Shown piece after piece: positions 1 through 8,506 of a stretch of DNA of 13,736 nt (its first letter is position 1; the number at the start of each line of letters is the position of its first letter). This DNA comes from Campylobacterales bacterium (GTDB lineage Bacteria; Campylobacterota; Campylobacteria; Campylobacterales; Hydrogenimonadaceae). The DNA lies in the NCBI GenBank assembly GCA_027067015.1, contig JAMOMS010000106.1:1-13736 (forward strand), given 5' to 3'. The position numbers and the translations under genes are program-made. Below the pieces are notes generated by a model, which was given only the letters and a program-made list of their open reading frames with translations, was not told the DNA's origin and did not search any database.

Positions 1-1112
1 AATACCTTGACTCTTTCCATAAGAAGGGCAAAAAGAGCGTTGAAGAGACCATCAAGGAGAAGGTGGTCGAGAAGGTGACCAAAAAGGTCAAGGATGAGGA
101 GACCGGTGAAGAGAAAGAGGTGACCGAAGAGGTGACCAAAATGGTGCCCAAGAAGGTCAAAAAAACCGTCGAGGTGGAGATCAACAAATTGATGGAGCTT
201 TTGGACGCGCCGGAAGATCTGGCCGACAAACTCCCCAAAATGTTGGCCAAGAAAGAGTCTTTCTCCATCATACTGGGCGAGGATCTCTATCATCATCCCA
301 AGGCGCAGAATCTGGCCAAACTGGCGGGTATGATCGCCAAGTATACCGATTTTGAGGTGGTTATCCTGCCCTCCAAAACCAATACGCTGGGCGTGAGCCT
401 CATCTGTGATCTTGACGAAGAGGCCGAAGGCAAAGTGGTCGGCTACAATGCGCCGGGCGACTTTGTGCTCAGCGCTGTCGGCGACGGCGATCTGGATATG
501 CCCGCGCTTAACCAGCAGGAGGGCACCTTTACCAACGTCGATAAACGGGTAGTGCCGACCTATGTGGCACTTCCTTATCGCGGTTATATTCTTAACGATC
601 TGGCCAACGCCCTGGGTGTGGAAGCAAAATTGACGGTCGATTACACCGCGTGCCTGCCCGAGGAGAAAGGGTTTGAGCGTGTCGCGTTTGACGATCTGCC
701 CTGTCACTACACCAACAGCGGCGAGGAGGTGCGCGGCTATGCCCTCAAACCGATCAAATGCAAGGCGCAAACCCCCAAAGTCGGCAAGGTGGATACAAAG
801 GGCGCCTTGGAAGGCGATATCGCCTACCGGTGCAACCCGGTGCTTCAGTTCAACGCCTTTACCCAAAAGGCACACCAACTGGCCGACGAGGCGAAGGTTG
901 TCGTTTCGCCCGAGCGGCTGGAGAGTCTTGGGGTTCAGGAGGGAGAACGTCTCCGTGTCACGGCCGGCGGGGCATCGGTCGAATTGCCGGTAGCGGTCGA
1001 TAAGTTTATCGGTGGCGATATTGTCATGGTGCCGGATTTTGATCCCAGCATCGAAACCGACAAGCTCTTTGCCACCAACCGATACCAAAACGTAACCATT
1101 GAAAAGGTGTAA
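1..1112 (+). CDS. nuoG: NADH-quinone oxidoreductase subunit G, C-terminal part (5' end outside window)
   Basis: The frame is open from the window edge (first full codon at base 3) to TAA at 1110-1112, about 369 residues. NuoG is the large iron-sulfur subunit of the complex I peripheral arm and carries electrons from the input module toward NuoI. The N-terminal 2Fe-2S and 4Fe-4S domains lie upstream of the window. What remains begins with a Lys/Glu/Val-rich stretch of about 60 residues, followed by a region typical of the molybdopterin-oxidoreductase-like fold (DLYHHPKAQNLAKLAGMIAK, then ILPSKTNTLG). The end is a small beta-rich domain resembling the family's C-terminal barrel (SPERLESLGVQEGERLRVTA). 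Gene identity rests on this and on the nuoH-N genes directly downstream. In Campylobacter and Helicobacter, NuoE and NuoF are replaced by other proteins and NADH may not be the donor. Whether that holds here cannot be seen in this window. Confidence 0.9.
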   Translation, partial: YLDSFHKKGKKSVEETIKEKVVEKVTKKVKDEETGEEKEVTEEVTKMVPKKVKKTVEVEINKLMELLDAPEDLADKLPKMLAKKESFSIILGEDLYHHPKAQNLAKLAGMIAKYTDFEVVILPSKTNTLGVSLICDLDEEAEGKVVGYNAPGDFVLSAVGDGDLDMPALNQQEGTFTNVDKRVVPTYVALPYRGYILNDLANALGVEAKLTVDYTACLPEEKGFERVAFDDLPCHYTNSGEEVRGYALKPIKCKAQTPKVGKVDTKGALEGDIAYRCNPVLQFNAFTQKAHQLADEAKVVVSPERLESLGVQEGERLRVTAGGASVELPVAVDKFIGGDIVMVPDFDPSIETDKLFATNRYQNVTIEKV

Positions 1113-1115
1113 GCC

Positions 1116-2111
1116 ATGACAACGACTGGATTTATCATCGCCACGATTATCAAGATCCTTGTGGTTTTGGGCCTCTTTTCCGCCCTGGCGGGTTTTGGTA
1201 CCTACCTGGAGCGGAAAGTACTGGCCTTTATGCAACGGAGGCTCGGCCCCATGCACGTGGGCCCCTACGGCGTGTTGCAGGTTTTGGCCGACGGTATCAA
1301 ACTCTTTACCAAAGAGGATATCATTCCCCAAAACGCCGTCAAGCCGATCTTTATGATCGCGCCGATCATCGGGGCGGCCACGGCGTTTATCGCTTTGGCG
1401 GCCGTGCCGATTCTGCCTGAGTTTGAGATCTTTGGGGTCAAGGTTCACCCCATTATCGCCGACATTAACGTGGGTGTGCTTTTCGTGCTGGGTGTGATGG
1501 CCAGCGGGCTTTTCGCGCCACTGCTTGCCGGTATGGCCAGCTCCAACAAGTGGGGACTGCTGGGCGCGGCCCGTACCGCCATCCAACTGCTTAGTTATGA
1601 GGTCGTTACCGGTCTGTCTATCCTGGCGCCGCTGATGTTGGTGGGCTCTTTGTCGCTGATTGATATCAACAACTACCAAAGCGGCGGGTTTACCGATTGG
1701 ATTGTATGGAGTCAGCCGGTGGCTTTTGTACTCTTTTTGATCGCGGGCTTTGCCGAAACCAACCGGACACCCTTTGACCTGCTGGAGCATGAGGCGGAGA
1801 TCGTTTCGGGTTACGCGACCGAATATTCGGGTATGCGCTGGGGTATGTTCTTTATCGGCGAGTACGCCAATATGATTACCCTTGGCTTTTTGGCCAGCCT
1901 GATTTTCCTGGGCGGCTTTAACGACTGGGGCTTCATTCCCGGCGGATTGGCGATTGTGCTGAAGGTCTCCTTCCTCTTCTTCTTCTTCCTCTGGACCCGG
2001 GCGGCGTGGCCCCACGTACGACCCGACCAGTTGATGTGGCTGTGCTGGAAGGTGTTGATGCCGATCGCGGTGCTCAACGTTGTCGTTACCGGCATCGTAC
2101 TGATGATGTAA
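1116..2111 (+). CDS. nuoH: NADH-quinone oxidoreductase subunit H (quinone-site membrane subunit)
   Basis: This 331-residue, strongly hydrophobic protein is the usual length for NuoH, the membrane subunit that joins the peripheral arm and forms much of the quinone chamber. Family signatures are visible: [14 protein letters not shown] at residues 32-45, followed by [20 protein letters not shown], and [20 protein letters not shown] at about 213-232 leading into [12 protein letters not shown]. The last two belong to the acidic loops near the quinone site. NuoH normally has eight membrane helices, and the hydrophobic segments here fit that. The ATG at 1116 lies 3 bases after the nuoG stop, with AAAAGG at 1102-1107 as ribosome binding site. 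It is the second of eight consecutive nuo genes in the window and must be co-transcribed with them. Confidence 0.98.
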   Translation: MTTTGFIIATIIKILVVLGLFSALAGFGTYLERKVLAFMQRRLGPMHVGPYGVLQVLADGIKLFTKEDIIPQNAVKPIFMIAPIIGAATAFIALAAVPILPEFEIFGVKVHPIIADINVGVLFVLGVMASGLFAPLLAGMASSNKWGLLGAARTAIQLLSYEVVTGLSILAPLMLVGSLSLIDINNYQSGGFTDWIVWSQPVAFVLFLIAGFAETNRTPFDLLEHEAEIVSGYATEYSGMRWGMFFIGEYANMITLGFLASLIFLGGFNDWGFIPGGLAIVLKVSFLFFFFLWTRAAWPHVRPDQLMWLCWKVLMPIAVLNVVVTGIVLMM

Positions 2112-2121
2112 GGGGGAGTCG

Positions 2122-2736
2122 ATGAGTTTGGAACAGTTTAAAGATAGAAACGTGGTGCAAAACTATGTCCACATTCCGGTGGACAAGCCGCCGCAAAAGC
2201 CGATGGACAAATTCAAGCAGGTGGTTCGCCGCACCTTCAAGGGCGAGCTTTTCGTGGGCCTTTGGGTGGTCTTTCGGGAGATGATCAAACGGGATTTTCA
2301 CACGGTCAAATATCCGTTGGAAAAGCTTCCCATCTCCCCCCGCTATCGGGCGGTACATAAACTCTATCGCCTTCTTGAGAGCGGTAACAACCGCTGTATC
2401 GGGTGCGGACTTTGCGAAAAGATCTGTATCGCCAACTGTATCCGCCTGGAGACACGCTATGACGAGAAGCAACGCAAAGAGGTGACCGAATACAGCATCA
2501 ACCTGGGTCGCTGTATCTTCTGCGGTTACTGCGCCGAAGTGTGTCCCGAACTGGCGATCGTGCATGGACAGCGCTACGAGAACGCCAGTGAACAGAGGGC
2601 CCACTTCGTGCTCAAAGACGATATGCTCACCCCGCTCGATTTCCTCAAAGAGGGCAAGCAGGAGGAGTTCCCCGGATTCGGTGCCGTCAGCCCCAACGCG
2701 GACGAGCGTATCAAGAAAACGCCGACGGCGTATTAA
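2122..2736 (+). CDS. nuoI: NADH-quinone oxidoreductase subunit I (two 4Fe-4S clusters)
   Basis: This 204-residue ferredoxin-like subunit carries the two 4Fe-4S clusters (N6a and N6b in the family) that pass electrons to the terminal cluster beside the quinone site. Two binding motifs are explicit. The first is C92-x2-C95-x2-C98-x3-C102, reading [15 protein letters not shown]. The second is C131-x2-C134-x2-C137-x3-C141-P, reading [16 protein letters not shown]. In the first motif the usual proline after the fourth cysteine is isoleucine, and an extra cysteine, C106, follows. The conserved lead-in [13 protein letters not shown] is present. From memory, the same pattern occurs in Campylobacter NuoI. 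The ATG at 2122 has a strong site, AGGGGGAG, at 2111-2118, 10 bases after the nuoH stop. Confidence 0.98.
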   Translation: MSLEQFKDRNVVQNYVHIPVDKPPQKPMDKFKQVVRRTFKGELFVGLWVVFREMIKRDFHTVKYPLEKLPISPRYRAVHKLYRLLESGNNRCIGCGLCEKICIANCIRLETRYDEKQRKEVTEYSINLGRCIFCGYCAEVCPELAIVHGQRYENASEQRAHFVLKDDMLTPLDFLKEGKQEEFPGFGAVSPNADERIKKTPTAY

Positions 2737-2746
2737 GGATGGGAAG

Positions 2747-3301
2747 ATGTTTGAAGCGATAGCCTTTTATACCTTCAGCGCGATCACGATCGTGATGTTC
2801 TGGATCACCGTCACCAGCAAAAACGCGCTTTATGCCATGAGCGCCCTGGCGGCAGGGATGATTATGATCAGCGGGTTTTTCTTCCTGCTGGATGCCGACT
2901 TCCTGGGTGTGGTGCAGATTATTGTCTATACCGGCGCGGTGATGGCGCTGTACGCCTTCGGTATGATGTTTTTCGATACCACCCGGGATGTCAAAGAGCG
3001 CGTTCGCGCGCCCAAGCTGGTTTTTTTGCTTAGCGGCATGACGGCACTGGTGCTGGTCATCGCCCTGGTGGCGCCGATTCTGGGTGATCATATTGAGGCG
3101 CTCTATCCGATGAAAGAGGGCATCGAGAACCCGCAGGCGGTGGGTGTGGTGCTTTTTACCAAATACCTGGTGCCCTTCGAGGTGGCCGCGGTGATGCTGT
3201 TGGTGGCGATGATCGCCGGTATCGTGCTGGCGGGTAAAAAGATGGATGAGAGCTTGACGCTCAAAGTCGAAGATGAATTTACGCAAAAGGGTGCCCAATG
3301 A
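2747..3301 (+). CDS. nuoJ: NADH-quinone oxidoreductase subunit J
   Basis: NuoJ is a small membrane-arm subunit lying between NuoH and the antiporter-like subunits. The frame is open further upstream, but the ATG at 2747 (MFEAIAFYTF) is the right start. It sits 10 bases after the nuoI stop, has AAGGA at 2735-2739 with a 7-base spacer, and gives 184 residues, close to the usual length. Hydrophobic segments match the family's five helices. The hallmark third helix is present as FLGVVQIIVYTGAVMALYAF at residues 52-71, including Tyr61, the position of the conserved helix-3 tyrosine. The acidic residue before it is Asp51 where Glu is usual. The stop TGA at 3299-3301 overlaps the nuoK ATG (ATGA), which suggests translational coupling. 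Confidence 0.97.
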   Translation: MFEAIAFYTFSAITIVMFWITVTSKNALYAMSALAAGMIMISGFFFLLDADFLGVVQIIVYTGAVMALYAFGMMFFDTTRDVKERVRAPKLVFLLSGMTALVLVIALVAPILGDHIEALYPMKEGIENPQAVGVVLFTKYLVPFEVAAVMLLVAMIAGIVLAGKKMDESLTLKVEDEFTQKGAQ

Positions 3302-3600
3302 TTACGCTCAGCCACTATCTGGTACTTTCGGCCGTGCTGTTTGCGATCGGCCTGGTGGGTGTCTACCGCAGGAAGAATCTTTTGATGTTGCTCTTTTCAA
3401 CAGAGATTCTTCTGAACGCGGCCAACGTCGGGTTCGCGGCGATCTCCAAGTTTTACGGTGATCTGACGGGCCAGATGTTCGCCTTCTTCATCGTCGCCGT
3501 GGCGGCGAGCGAAGTGGCGGTGGGCCTTGGTCTGATGATCGTCTGGTACAAGCGGCGCGGCACGCTTGATATCGATTCCATGCAATCAATGCACGGGTAA
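3298..3600 (+). CDS. nuoK: NADH-quinone oxidoreductase subunit K
   Basis: This 100-residue protein with three hydrophobic helices is exactly the family size. NuoK is related to MrpC antiporter subunits and continues the chain of charged residues that carries protons through the membrane arm. The two key intramembrane glutamates are visible: Glu36 in LFSTEILLNAANVGF and Glu72 in AAASEVAVGLGLMI-type context (sequence here VAVAASEVAVGLGLMI). Both sit at the same residue numbers as in the well-studied E. coli protein. The ATG at 3298 overlaps the nuoJ stop and has AAAAGGG at 3285-3291 with a 6-base spacer. The C-terminus (about the last 17 residues) is polar. Confidence 0.98.
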   Translation: MITLSHYLVLSAVLFAIGLVGVYRRKNLLMLLFSTEILLNAANVGFAAISKFYGDLTGQMFAFFIVAVAASEVAVGLGLMIVWYKRRGTLDIDSMQSMHG

Positions 3601-3611
3601 AAAGGATGGCT

Positions 3612-5468
3612 ATGGAAACATATCTGTATATCGCACTCTTCGCACCGCTGGTGGGGTCGCTTTTCGCGTCGCTTTTTGCGGACAAGCCCAAGACGATCAT
3701 TACGGGGTTGGCGACATCGGCCCTGCTCTTTGTCTCATGGGTCAGCTCCGTGGTCTTGCTACTGCACGTAGCCCACGGCGAGGCGGTGCACGTGAAGATG
3801 ATGGACTGGATTCAGGCCGGCGGCCTCTCCATTCCTTTCGGGTTCAATGTGGACGCGGTGACGGCCACCATGATGTTCGTGGTCACCACCGTTTCGACGG
3901 TGGTACACGTCTACTCCATGGGGTATATGGACCACGACAAGTCGTTTAACCGCTTCTTCGCCTGGCTTTCGGCCTTCGTCTTTTCGATGATGGTGCTGGT
4001 TATGAGCGACAACTTCGCCGGACTCTTTATCGGCTGGGAAGGCGTGGGTCTTTGCTCCTGGGCGCTGATTGGCTTCTGGTACCACAAAGAGAGCGCCAGC
4101 TGGGCGGCCAACGAGGCGTTTATTATGAACCGTATCGCCGACCTGGGTATGCTCATTGGTATCTTCCTGGTCTACTGGAATTTCGGTACGCTTCAGTATG
4201 ACGCGGTCTTTGCGCAGGTTGATAAAGTTGACGCGGGGATTTTGATGATGACCACGGCGTTCCTCTTTATCGGCGCCATGGGTAAATCGGCCCAGTTTCC
4301 TCTGCACACCTGGCTGGCCGACGCGATGGAAGGCCCCACGCCGGTTTCTGCGCTGATCCACGCCGCCACCATGGTTACGGCGGGCGTTTACCTGGTGATC
4401 CGCGCCAATCCGCTTTATAGCGAGGTGCCGGAAGTGAGCCTCTTTGTGGCGAGCCTGGGTGCCTTTGTCGCGATGTTTGCCGCTTCGATGGCGCTGGTCA
4501 ACCGTGACCTCAAACGGATTATCGCCTACTCGACTCTCTCGCAGTTGGGGTATATGTTCGTGGCCGCCGGCGTGGGCGCTTACTGGGTGGCCCTTTTCCA
4601 CCTGATGACCCACGCCTTCTTTAAAGCGCTCCTCTTCCTGGGTGCCGGTAACGTGATGCACGCCATGGATGATGAGCTGGATATTTTCAAAATGGGCGGT
4701 CTGGGCAAGACGATGCAGGCGACGATGATCTTGATGACCGTCGCTTCCGTGGCGCTGGCGGGTATCTATCCGTTGGCGGGCTTCTTCTCCAAAGACAAGA
4801 TTCTTGAGGCCGCCTTCGCCGGTCACCACTATATTCTCTGGGCGGTGCTTTGGATTACGGCGGGTCTGACGGCTTTTTACAGCTTCCGCCTGGTGATGCT
4901 GGTCTTCTTTGGCGAGGAGCGCTACAAAATTTTCGGTTACCATCCGCATGAGGCATACAAATTCATGCTCTGGGCGATGTCCCCGTTGGCCGTTTTGGCT
5001 GTCATCGCCGGCTTTTTCGAGCACGATTTTGTCCATATGGTCAAAGCGGTTCTGCCTGTTGAAGAGTTCCATGTCTCCACCGGCACCTTCTGGTTCCTTA
5101 TTATCGTGACCCAGGCGGTGGCTCTGGGCGGTATCGCCTTTGCGGTTTGGAAGTACAGCAAAGGGGGCTTCAGCGAGAAGTGGCGAGAGACCTTTGTTTA
5201 CAAACTGCTCTTTAACCAGTACTATATTCCCAAAATCTATGACGAGTATATCTGCAAACCCTACGCGGAGCTCTCAAAGATCGCATGGAAAGAGCTGGAT
5301 GTCAGAGTGGTGGACGCGACGGTCGACTTTATCGCGACGACTATTTATAAATCGGGTATGGTAAGCCGCGTGGTGCAAAGCGGTAACCTTTCTAATATGC
5401 TGCGCTGGATGGGAGCGGGTCTGCTCATTCTATTGCTGGCAGCCATCTTGTACAGTCCCGTGCGTTAA
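3612..5468 (+). CDS. nuoL: NADH-quinone oxidoreductase subunit L (distal antiporter-like subunit)
   Basis: This 618-residue polytopic membrane protein is the distal proton-pumping module of complex I, homologous to MrpA/MrpD antiporter subunits. Visible signatures are the helix with the catalytic glutamate (GWEGVGLCSW, Glu143), the lysine helix GKSAQFPLHTWLADAMEGPT (Lys225, His232), SALIHAATMVTAGVYLV, DLKRIIAYSTLSQLGYMF, and THAFFKALLFLGAGNVMHAM. The C-terminal part, about 110 residues after the antiporter core, corresponds to the long lateral helix plus final membrane anchor that sets NuoL apart from NuoM and NuoN. The last hydrophobic stretch is at roughly residues 598-614. Two ATGs are in frame, at 3606 and 3612. 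I chose 3612 because AAAAGGA at 3600-3606 then has a 5-base spacer; at 3606 it would overlap the start codon. Confidence 0.97.
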   Translation: METYLYIALFAPLVGSLFASLFADKPKTIITGLATSALLFVSWVSSVVLLLHVAHGEAVHVKMMDWIQAGGLSIPFGFNVDAVTATMMFVVTTVSTVVHVYSMGYMDHDKSFNRFFAWLSAFVFSMMVLVMSDNFAGLFIGWEGVGLCSWALIGFWYHKESASWAANEAFIMNRIADLGMLIGIFLVYWNFGTLQYDAVFAQVDKVDAGILMMTTAFLFIGAMGKSAQFPLHTWLADAMEGPTPVSALIHAATMVTAGVYLVIRANPLYSEVPEVSLFVASLGAFVAMFAASMALVNRDLKRIIAYSTLSQLGYMFVAAGVGAYWVALFHLMTHAFFKALLFLGAGNVMHAMDDELDIFKMGGLGKTMQATMILMTVASVALAGIYPLAGFFSKDKILEAAFAGHHYILWAVLWITAGLTAFYSFRLVMLVFFGEERYKIFGYHPHEAYKFMLWAMSPLAVLAVIAGFFEHDFVHMVKAVLPVEEFHVSTGTFWFLIIVTQAVALGGIAFAVWKYSKGGFSEKWRETFVYKLLFNQYYIPKIYDEYICKPYAELSKIAWKELDVRVVDATVDFIATTIYKSGMVSRVVQSGNLSNMLRWMGAGLLILLLAAILYSPVR

Positions 5469-5477
5469 GGAGTGGGT

Positions 5478-7004
5478 ATGGATCATATTCTATCAGTCTT
5501 GGTATTTTTCCCGGCGATTGCCGGGTTGCTCGGCTTTGTTGTCAGCAAGGAGTCGATCCGGGCCTACGGCCTTTCGGTCGCGGCGATCGAGTTTTTGCTG
5601 TCGCTTTGGCTCTGGTTTAACTTTGACGGCTCCTACCCGGGTTTTCAGTTTGTGGAAGTGGCGCCGCTGATTCCCAGTTTCGGGATCAACTGGTATTTGG
5701 GTGTTGACGGTATCTCGCTCTTTATCGTCATCCTCTCCACCTTTATCACGTTGGTGGGACTGATCGCGCTTAGCATTGAGAAAGACCTGAAAAACATGAT
5801 TATCTCCCTCCTCTTTTTGGAGATGACCATGGTCGGCGTCTTTCTTTCGCTGGATGCCATTATTTTCTATATTTTCTGGGAACTCTCCCTGGTGCCGATG
5901 CTCTATATCATCGGCGCATGGGGCGGCAACCTGAGGGTTTACGCGGCGGTGAAGTTCTTCCTTTATACCTTCGCCGGATCGCTCATTATGCTGGTAGGTA
6001 TGCTGGTGATGGCCTATCTGTATCACGAGGCGACGGGTGTTTGGAGCTTCTCCATTACCGAATGGCACCGTCTGATTTTGCCGGAAGGGTATCAATATTG
6101 GCTCTTTTTGGCCTTCTTTATCGGTTTGGCGATCAAAGTGCCCATGTTCCCCTTCCATACCTGGCTTCCCTACGCACACGGCCAGGCGCCGACGATAGGT
6201 TCGGTCATTCTGGCGGCGGTACTGCTGAAGATGGGTACCTACGGTATGGTACGTCTTCCTCTGCCCATGTTCCCCGACGCGGCGGTGCATATGATTATGC
6301 CGGTGGCGGTGCTTTCGCTTATTATGATTATCTACACCGCTATGGTCGCTTACGCCCAGGAGGATATGAAACAGGTGATCGCCTACAGCTCCATCTCCCA
6401 CATGGGTGTCATTGTGCTGGGTACCTTTGCCATGAACCCCGAGGGAATCGCCGGCTCCATCTACCTGATGCTCGGACACGGGGTGGTCTCCGGGGCGCTC
6501 TTTATGCTGGTGGGTGTCATCTATGATCGTCGCCATACTAAGCTGATGAGCGAGTTTGGCGGGTTGGCGCATGTCATGCCCCGCTACGCCACGATCATGG
6601 GGATTATGGTGATGGCGTCCGTGGGTCTGCCCCTGACGGTCAACTTCGTGGGAGAGTTTTTGAGCCTGGCCGGTTTTTATCAAATCAGCCACACCATGAC
6701 CATTTTGGCCGGAACCAGTATTATTCTGGGCGCGGTCTATATGTTGACGCTCTTTAAAAAATCTTTCTTTGGCGAGGTGACCAATGAGGCCAACAAAAGC
6801 CTTAAAGACCTTGACGGCAAGGAGAGCATGGCGTTGTGGACCCTGGTGTTTGTGACTGTTTGGCTGGGGGTCTATCCCAAACCGGTATTGGGACCGATCA
6901 ATACGAGCGTCGAGTCGCTTGTATCTTTCATGCATAAAAAAGCGATCACCAAAGAGGCGAAAGAGACCATTCGCCCGACCGTGATCGAAAGGGAGGCGAA
7001 GTGA
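5478..7004 (+). CDS. nuoM: NADH-quinone oxidoreductase subunit M (middle antiporter-like subunit)
   Basis: This 508-residue protein, with the usual fourteen-helix antiporter fold, is the middle proton-pumping module. Key features are Glu135 in [19 protein letters not shown], Lys220 in [20 protein letters not shown], the following [20 protein letters not shown], and [20 protein letters not shown]. The order and spacing separate it from NuoL and NuoN. The ATG at 5478 is preferred over the in-frame GTG at 5472: AAGGAG at 5467-5472 gives a 5-base spacer to the ATG and would overlap the GTG. It follows nuoL by 9 bases. The C-terminus is a charged tail of about 30 residues ([16 protein letters not shown]) after the last helix. 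The stop TGA at 7002-7004 shares its final A with the nuoN start. Confidence 0.97.
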   Translation: MDHILSVLVFFPAIAGLLGFVVSKESIRAYGLSVAAIEFLLSLWLWFNFDGSYPGFQFVEVAPLIPSFGINWYLGVDGISLFIVILSTFITLVGLIALSIEKDLKNMIISLLFLEMTMVGVFLSLDAIIFYIFWELSLVPMLYIIGAWGGNLRVYAAVKFFLYTFAGSLIMLVGMLVMAYLYHEATGVWSFSITEWHRLILPEGYQYWLFLAFFIGLAIKVPMFPFHTWLPYAHGQAPTIGSVILAAVLLKMGTYGMVRLPLPMFPDAAVHMIMPVAVLSLIMIIYTAMVAYAQEDMKQVIAYSSISHMGVIVLGTFAMNPEGIAGSIYLMLGHGVVSGALFMLVGVIYDRRHTKLMSEFGGLAHVMPRYATIMGIMVMASVGLPLTVNFVGEFLSLAGFYQISHTMTILAGTSIILGAVYMLTLFKKSFFGEVTNEANKSLKDLDGKESMALWTLVFVTVWLGVYPKPVLGPINTSVESLVSFMHKKAITKEAKETIRPTVIEREAK

Positions 7005-8491
7005 TGTTGGAGCCCATTTCAGTCAGCCTTGAGACGCTGAATCTTTCGACCCTGGCGCCTATGCTGGTCGCCATTGTGGGCGGCTTGGGTATTTTGGTGG
7101 TCGACCTGATCAAGAAAGATCTGGACAAGACCCTTTACGTGATGCTCAGCATCCTGGTTCTCTTTGTTGATCTGGGTGCCGTCATTGGCCAGCAGGTGGG
7201 TGATCGCGGATTTTTTGACGTGATGCTGATTGACGGTCTGGCGGTGATCGGTCAGGTGGTCATTTTGGTAGCTTCCATGCTCTTTATACCGCTGGCGCTG
7301 ACTTCCAAGCGGTTTCATGAGTTTAGCTACCCTGAGTTTTTCGCGCTCTTTCTCTTTATGGTCGCGGGCTTCCAGTTCATGGTGGCCAGCGATAACCTGA
7401 TTCTTATTTTCGTCGGCCTTGAGACCGCCAGCCTTGCCCTGTACACCCTTATTGCCCTGCACAACCGGGACAAGGCGTTCGAGGCGGCGATCAAATATTT
7501 TGTGATGGGTGCGTTGGCCGCCGGTTTTTACGTGATGGGTTCCATGATCTTTTATGCCGTCAGCGGCAGTGTGGAGCTATATAAAATTGCCGAAGTCCTC
7601 AAAGCCGACGACTACGCCAATCTGCCGGTTCTGCTTATTGGCGTGGCATTCATGATCGCGGCGCTTGGCTTTAAGCTCTCTATGGTGCCTTTCCATACCT
7701 GGACCCCCGACGTATACGAGGGCGCGAGCGCCTCTTTGGCCGGTTATATGTCCGTTGTTCCCAAGATTGCCGGCTTTGTCGTCGCCATGCGCATTTTCGG
7801 TTTTCTTATTCAAGCCGACGTGGTTTGGTTGCGCGACGTGTTGTACGCGGCGGTGGTCATTACCATGACATTGGCCAATATCATGGCGTTGGTTCAACAT
7901 GACGTGAAGCGGATGCTGGCCTTTAGCTCCATTTCCCATGCGGGTTTTGTGATGGCGGCTATTATGATCGGCACCACCCAGGCCAACAGCGCCCTCTTTT
8001 TGTACTGGATTCTCTTCCTCTTTACCAACCTGGGCGCATTCGCCATGCTGTGGGTAAGCCGTCACAAAGCGAGCATCTGGCATGAGCGCTACGACCATCC
8101 GTATGAGAAGTTTTCGGGTATGATCTCCATTATGCCGGTGGGTGCCGTCATTATGGCGCTTTTCATGCTTTCACTGGCGGGTGTGCCCCCCTTCTCGCTC
8201 TTTTGGGGCAAACTCTACGTCATGAGCGCCGCCGTTAATGCCGACTATATCGGTTTGGCGATCATCATGGCCATCAACAGCGCCATTTCGGCCTACTACT
8301 ATCTGAAGCTGATTGTCTATATGTTCCTGCGGGCTCCTGAGCAAAATGACGGAACGGTTTATGTGCAAAACGCCTCCAAACCGCTTCAGACTATCATCGG
8401 TTTCTCGGCTTTTTTGACGGTTTTTGCCGTCTTTGCCGTTGAGCCGATGCTTCAGATCATTACCGCTTACGTTCAGGCAAGCGGATTCTGA
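7004..8491 (+). CDS. nuoN: NADH-quinone oxidoreductase subunit N (proximal antiporter-like subunit)
   Basis: This 495-residue antiporter-like membrane subunit lies nearest the K/J/H part of the complex I membrane arm. It shows Glu140 in [16 protein letters not shown], Lys224 in [36 protein letters not shown], and [28 protein letters not shown] is typical of NuoN and distinguishes it from NuoL and NuoM. The ATG at 7004 forms a TGATG junction with the nuoM stop, and GGGAGG at 6991-6996 lies 7 bases upstream. A GTG at 7001 is possible but less well placed. It is the last complex I gene. No T-rich terminator hairpin follows, and pflA comes almost at once, so the transcript probably continues. Confidence 0.97.
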   Translation: MLEPISVSLETLNLSTLAPMLVAIVGGLGILVVDLIKKDLDKTLYVMLSILVLFVDLGAVIGQQVGDRGFFDVMLIDGLAVIGQVVILVASMLFIPLALTSKRFHEFSYPEFFALFLFMVAGFQFMVASDNLILIFVGLETASLALYTLIALHNRDKAFEAAIKYFVMGALAAGFYVMGSMIFYAVSGSVELYKIAEVLKADDYANLPVLLIGVAFMIAALGFKLSMVPFHTWTPDVYEGASASLAGYMSVVPKIAGFVVAMRIFGFLIQADVVWLRDVLYAAVVITMTLANIMALVQHDVKRMLAFSSISHAGFVMAAIMIGTTQANSALFLYWILFLFTNLGAFAMLWVSRHKASIWHERYDHPYEKFSGMISIMPVGAVIMALFMLSLAGVPPFSLFWGKLYVMSAAVNADYIGLAIIMAINSAISAYYYLKLIVYMFLRAPEQNDGTVYVQNASKPLQTIIGFSAFLTVFAVFAVEPMLQIITAYVQASGF

Positions 8492-8492
8492 T

Positions 8493-8506
8493 CCCGCTTT
8501 GGCGGG
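8493..8506 (+). other. Short inverted repeat in the nuoN-pflA junction
   Basis: CCCGC and GCGGG flank a 4-base loop (TTTG) directly after the nuoN stop, giving a 5-bp all-G/C hairpin. No T-tract follows, so it is not an intrinsic terminator. It could slow a ribosome or nuclease between nuoN and pflA, or be chance. A ribosome-binding-like GAAGGAG lies just beyond at 8508-8514, with no start codon of the downstream frame at the right distance. Confidence 0.35.

Noticed and set aside
2564..2746. A long N-terminal extension of NuoJ running back into nuoI
   Set aside because: The extension is Arg/Ser-rich and unlike NuoJ. The ATG at 2747 has a good ribosome site and gives the normal family length.
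3759..5072. A 437-codon open frame on the minus strand opposite nuoL
   Set aside because: It has the same biased composition (His, Arg, Gln, Gly) and lies fully inside the well-supported nuoL gene, so it is a shadow of nuoL codon use.
5493..6935. A 480-codon open frame on the minus strand opposite nuoM
   Set aside because: The translation is extremely rich in His, Gln, Arg and Asp, has no recognisable domain, and mirrors the NuoM frame. Such frames arise when the sense gene avoids codons whose complement is a stop.
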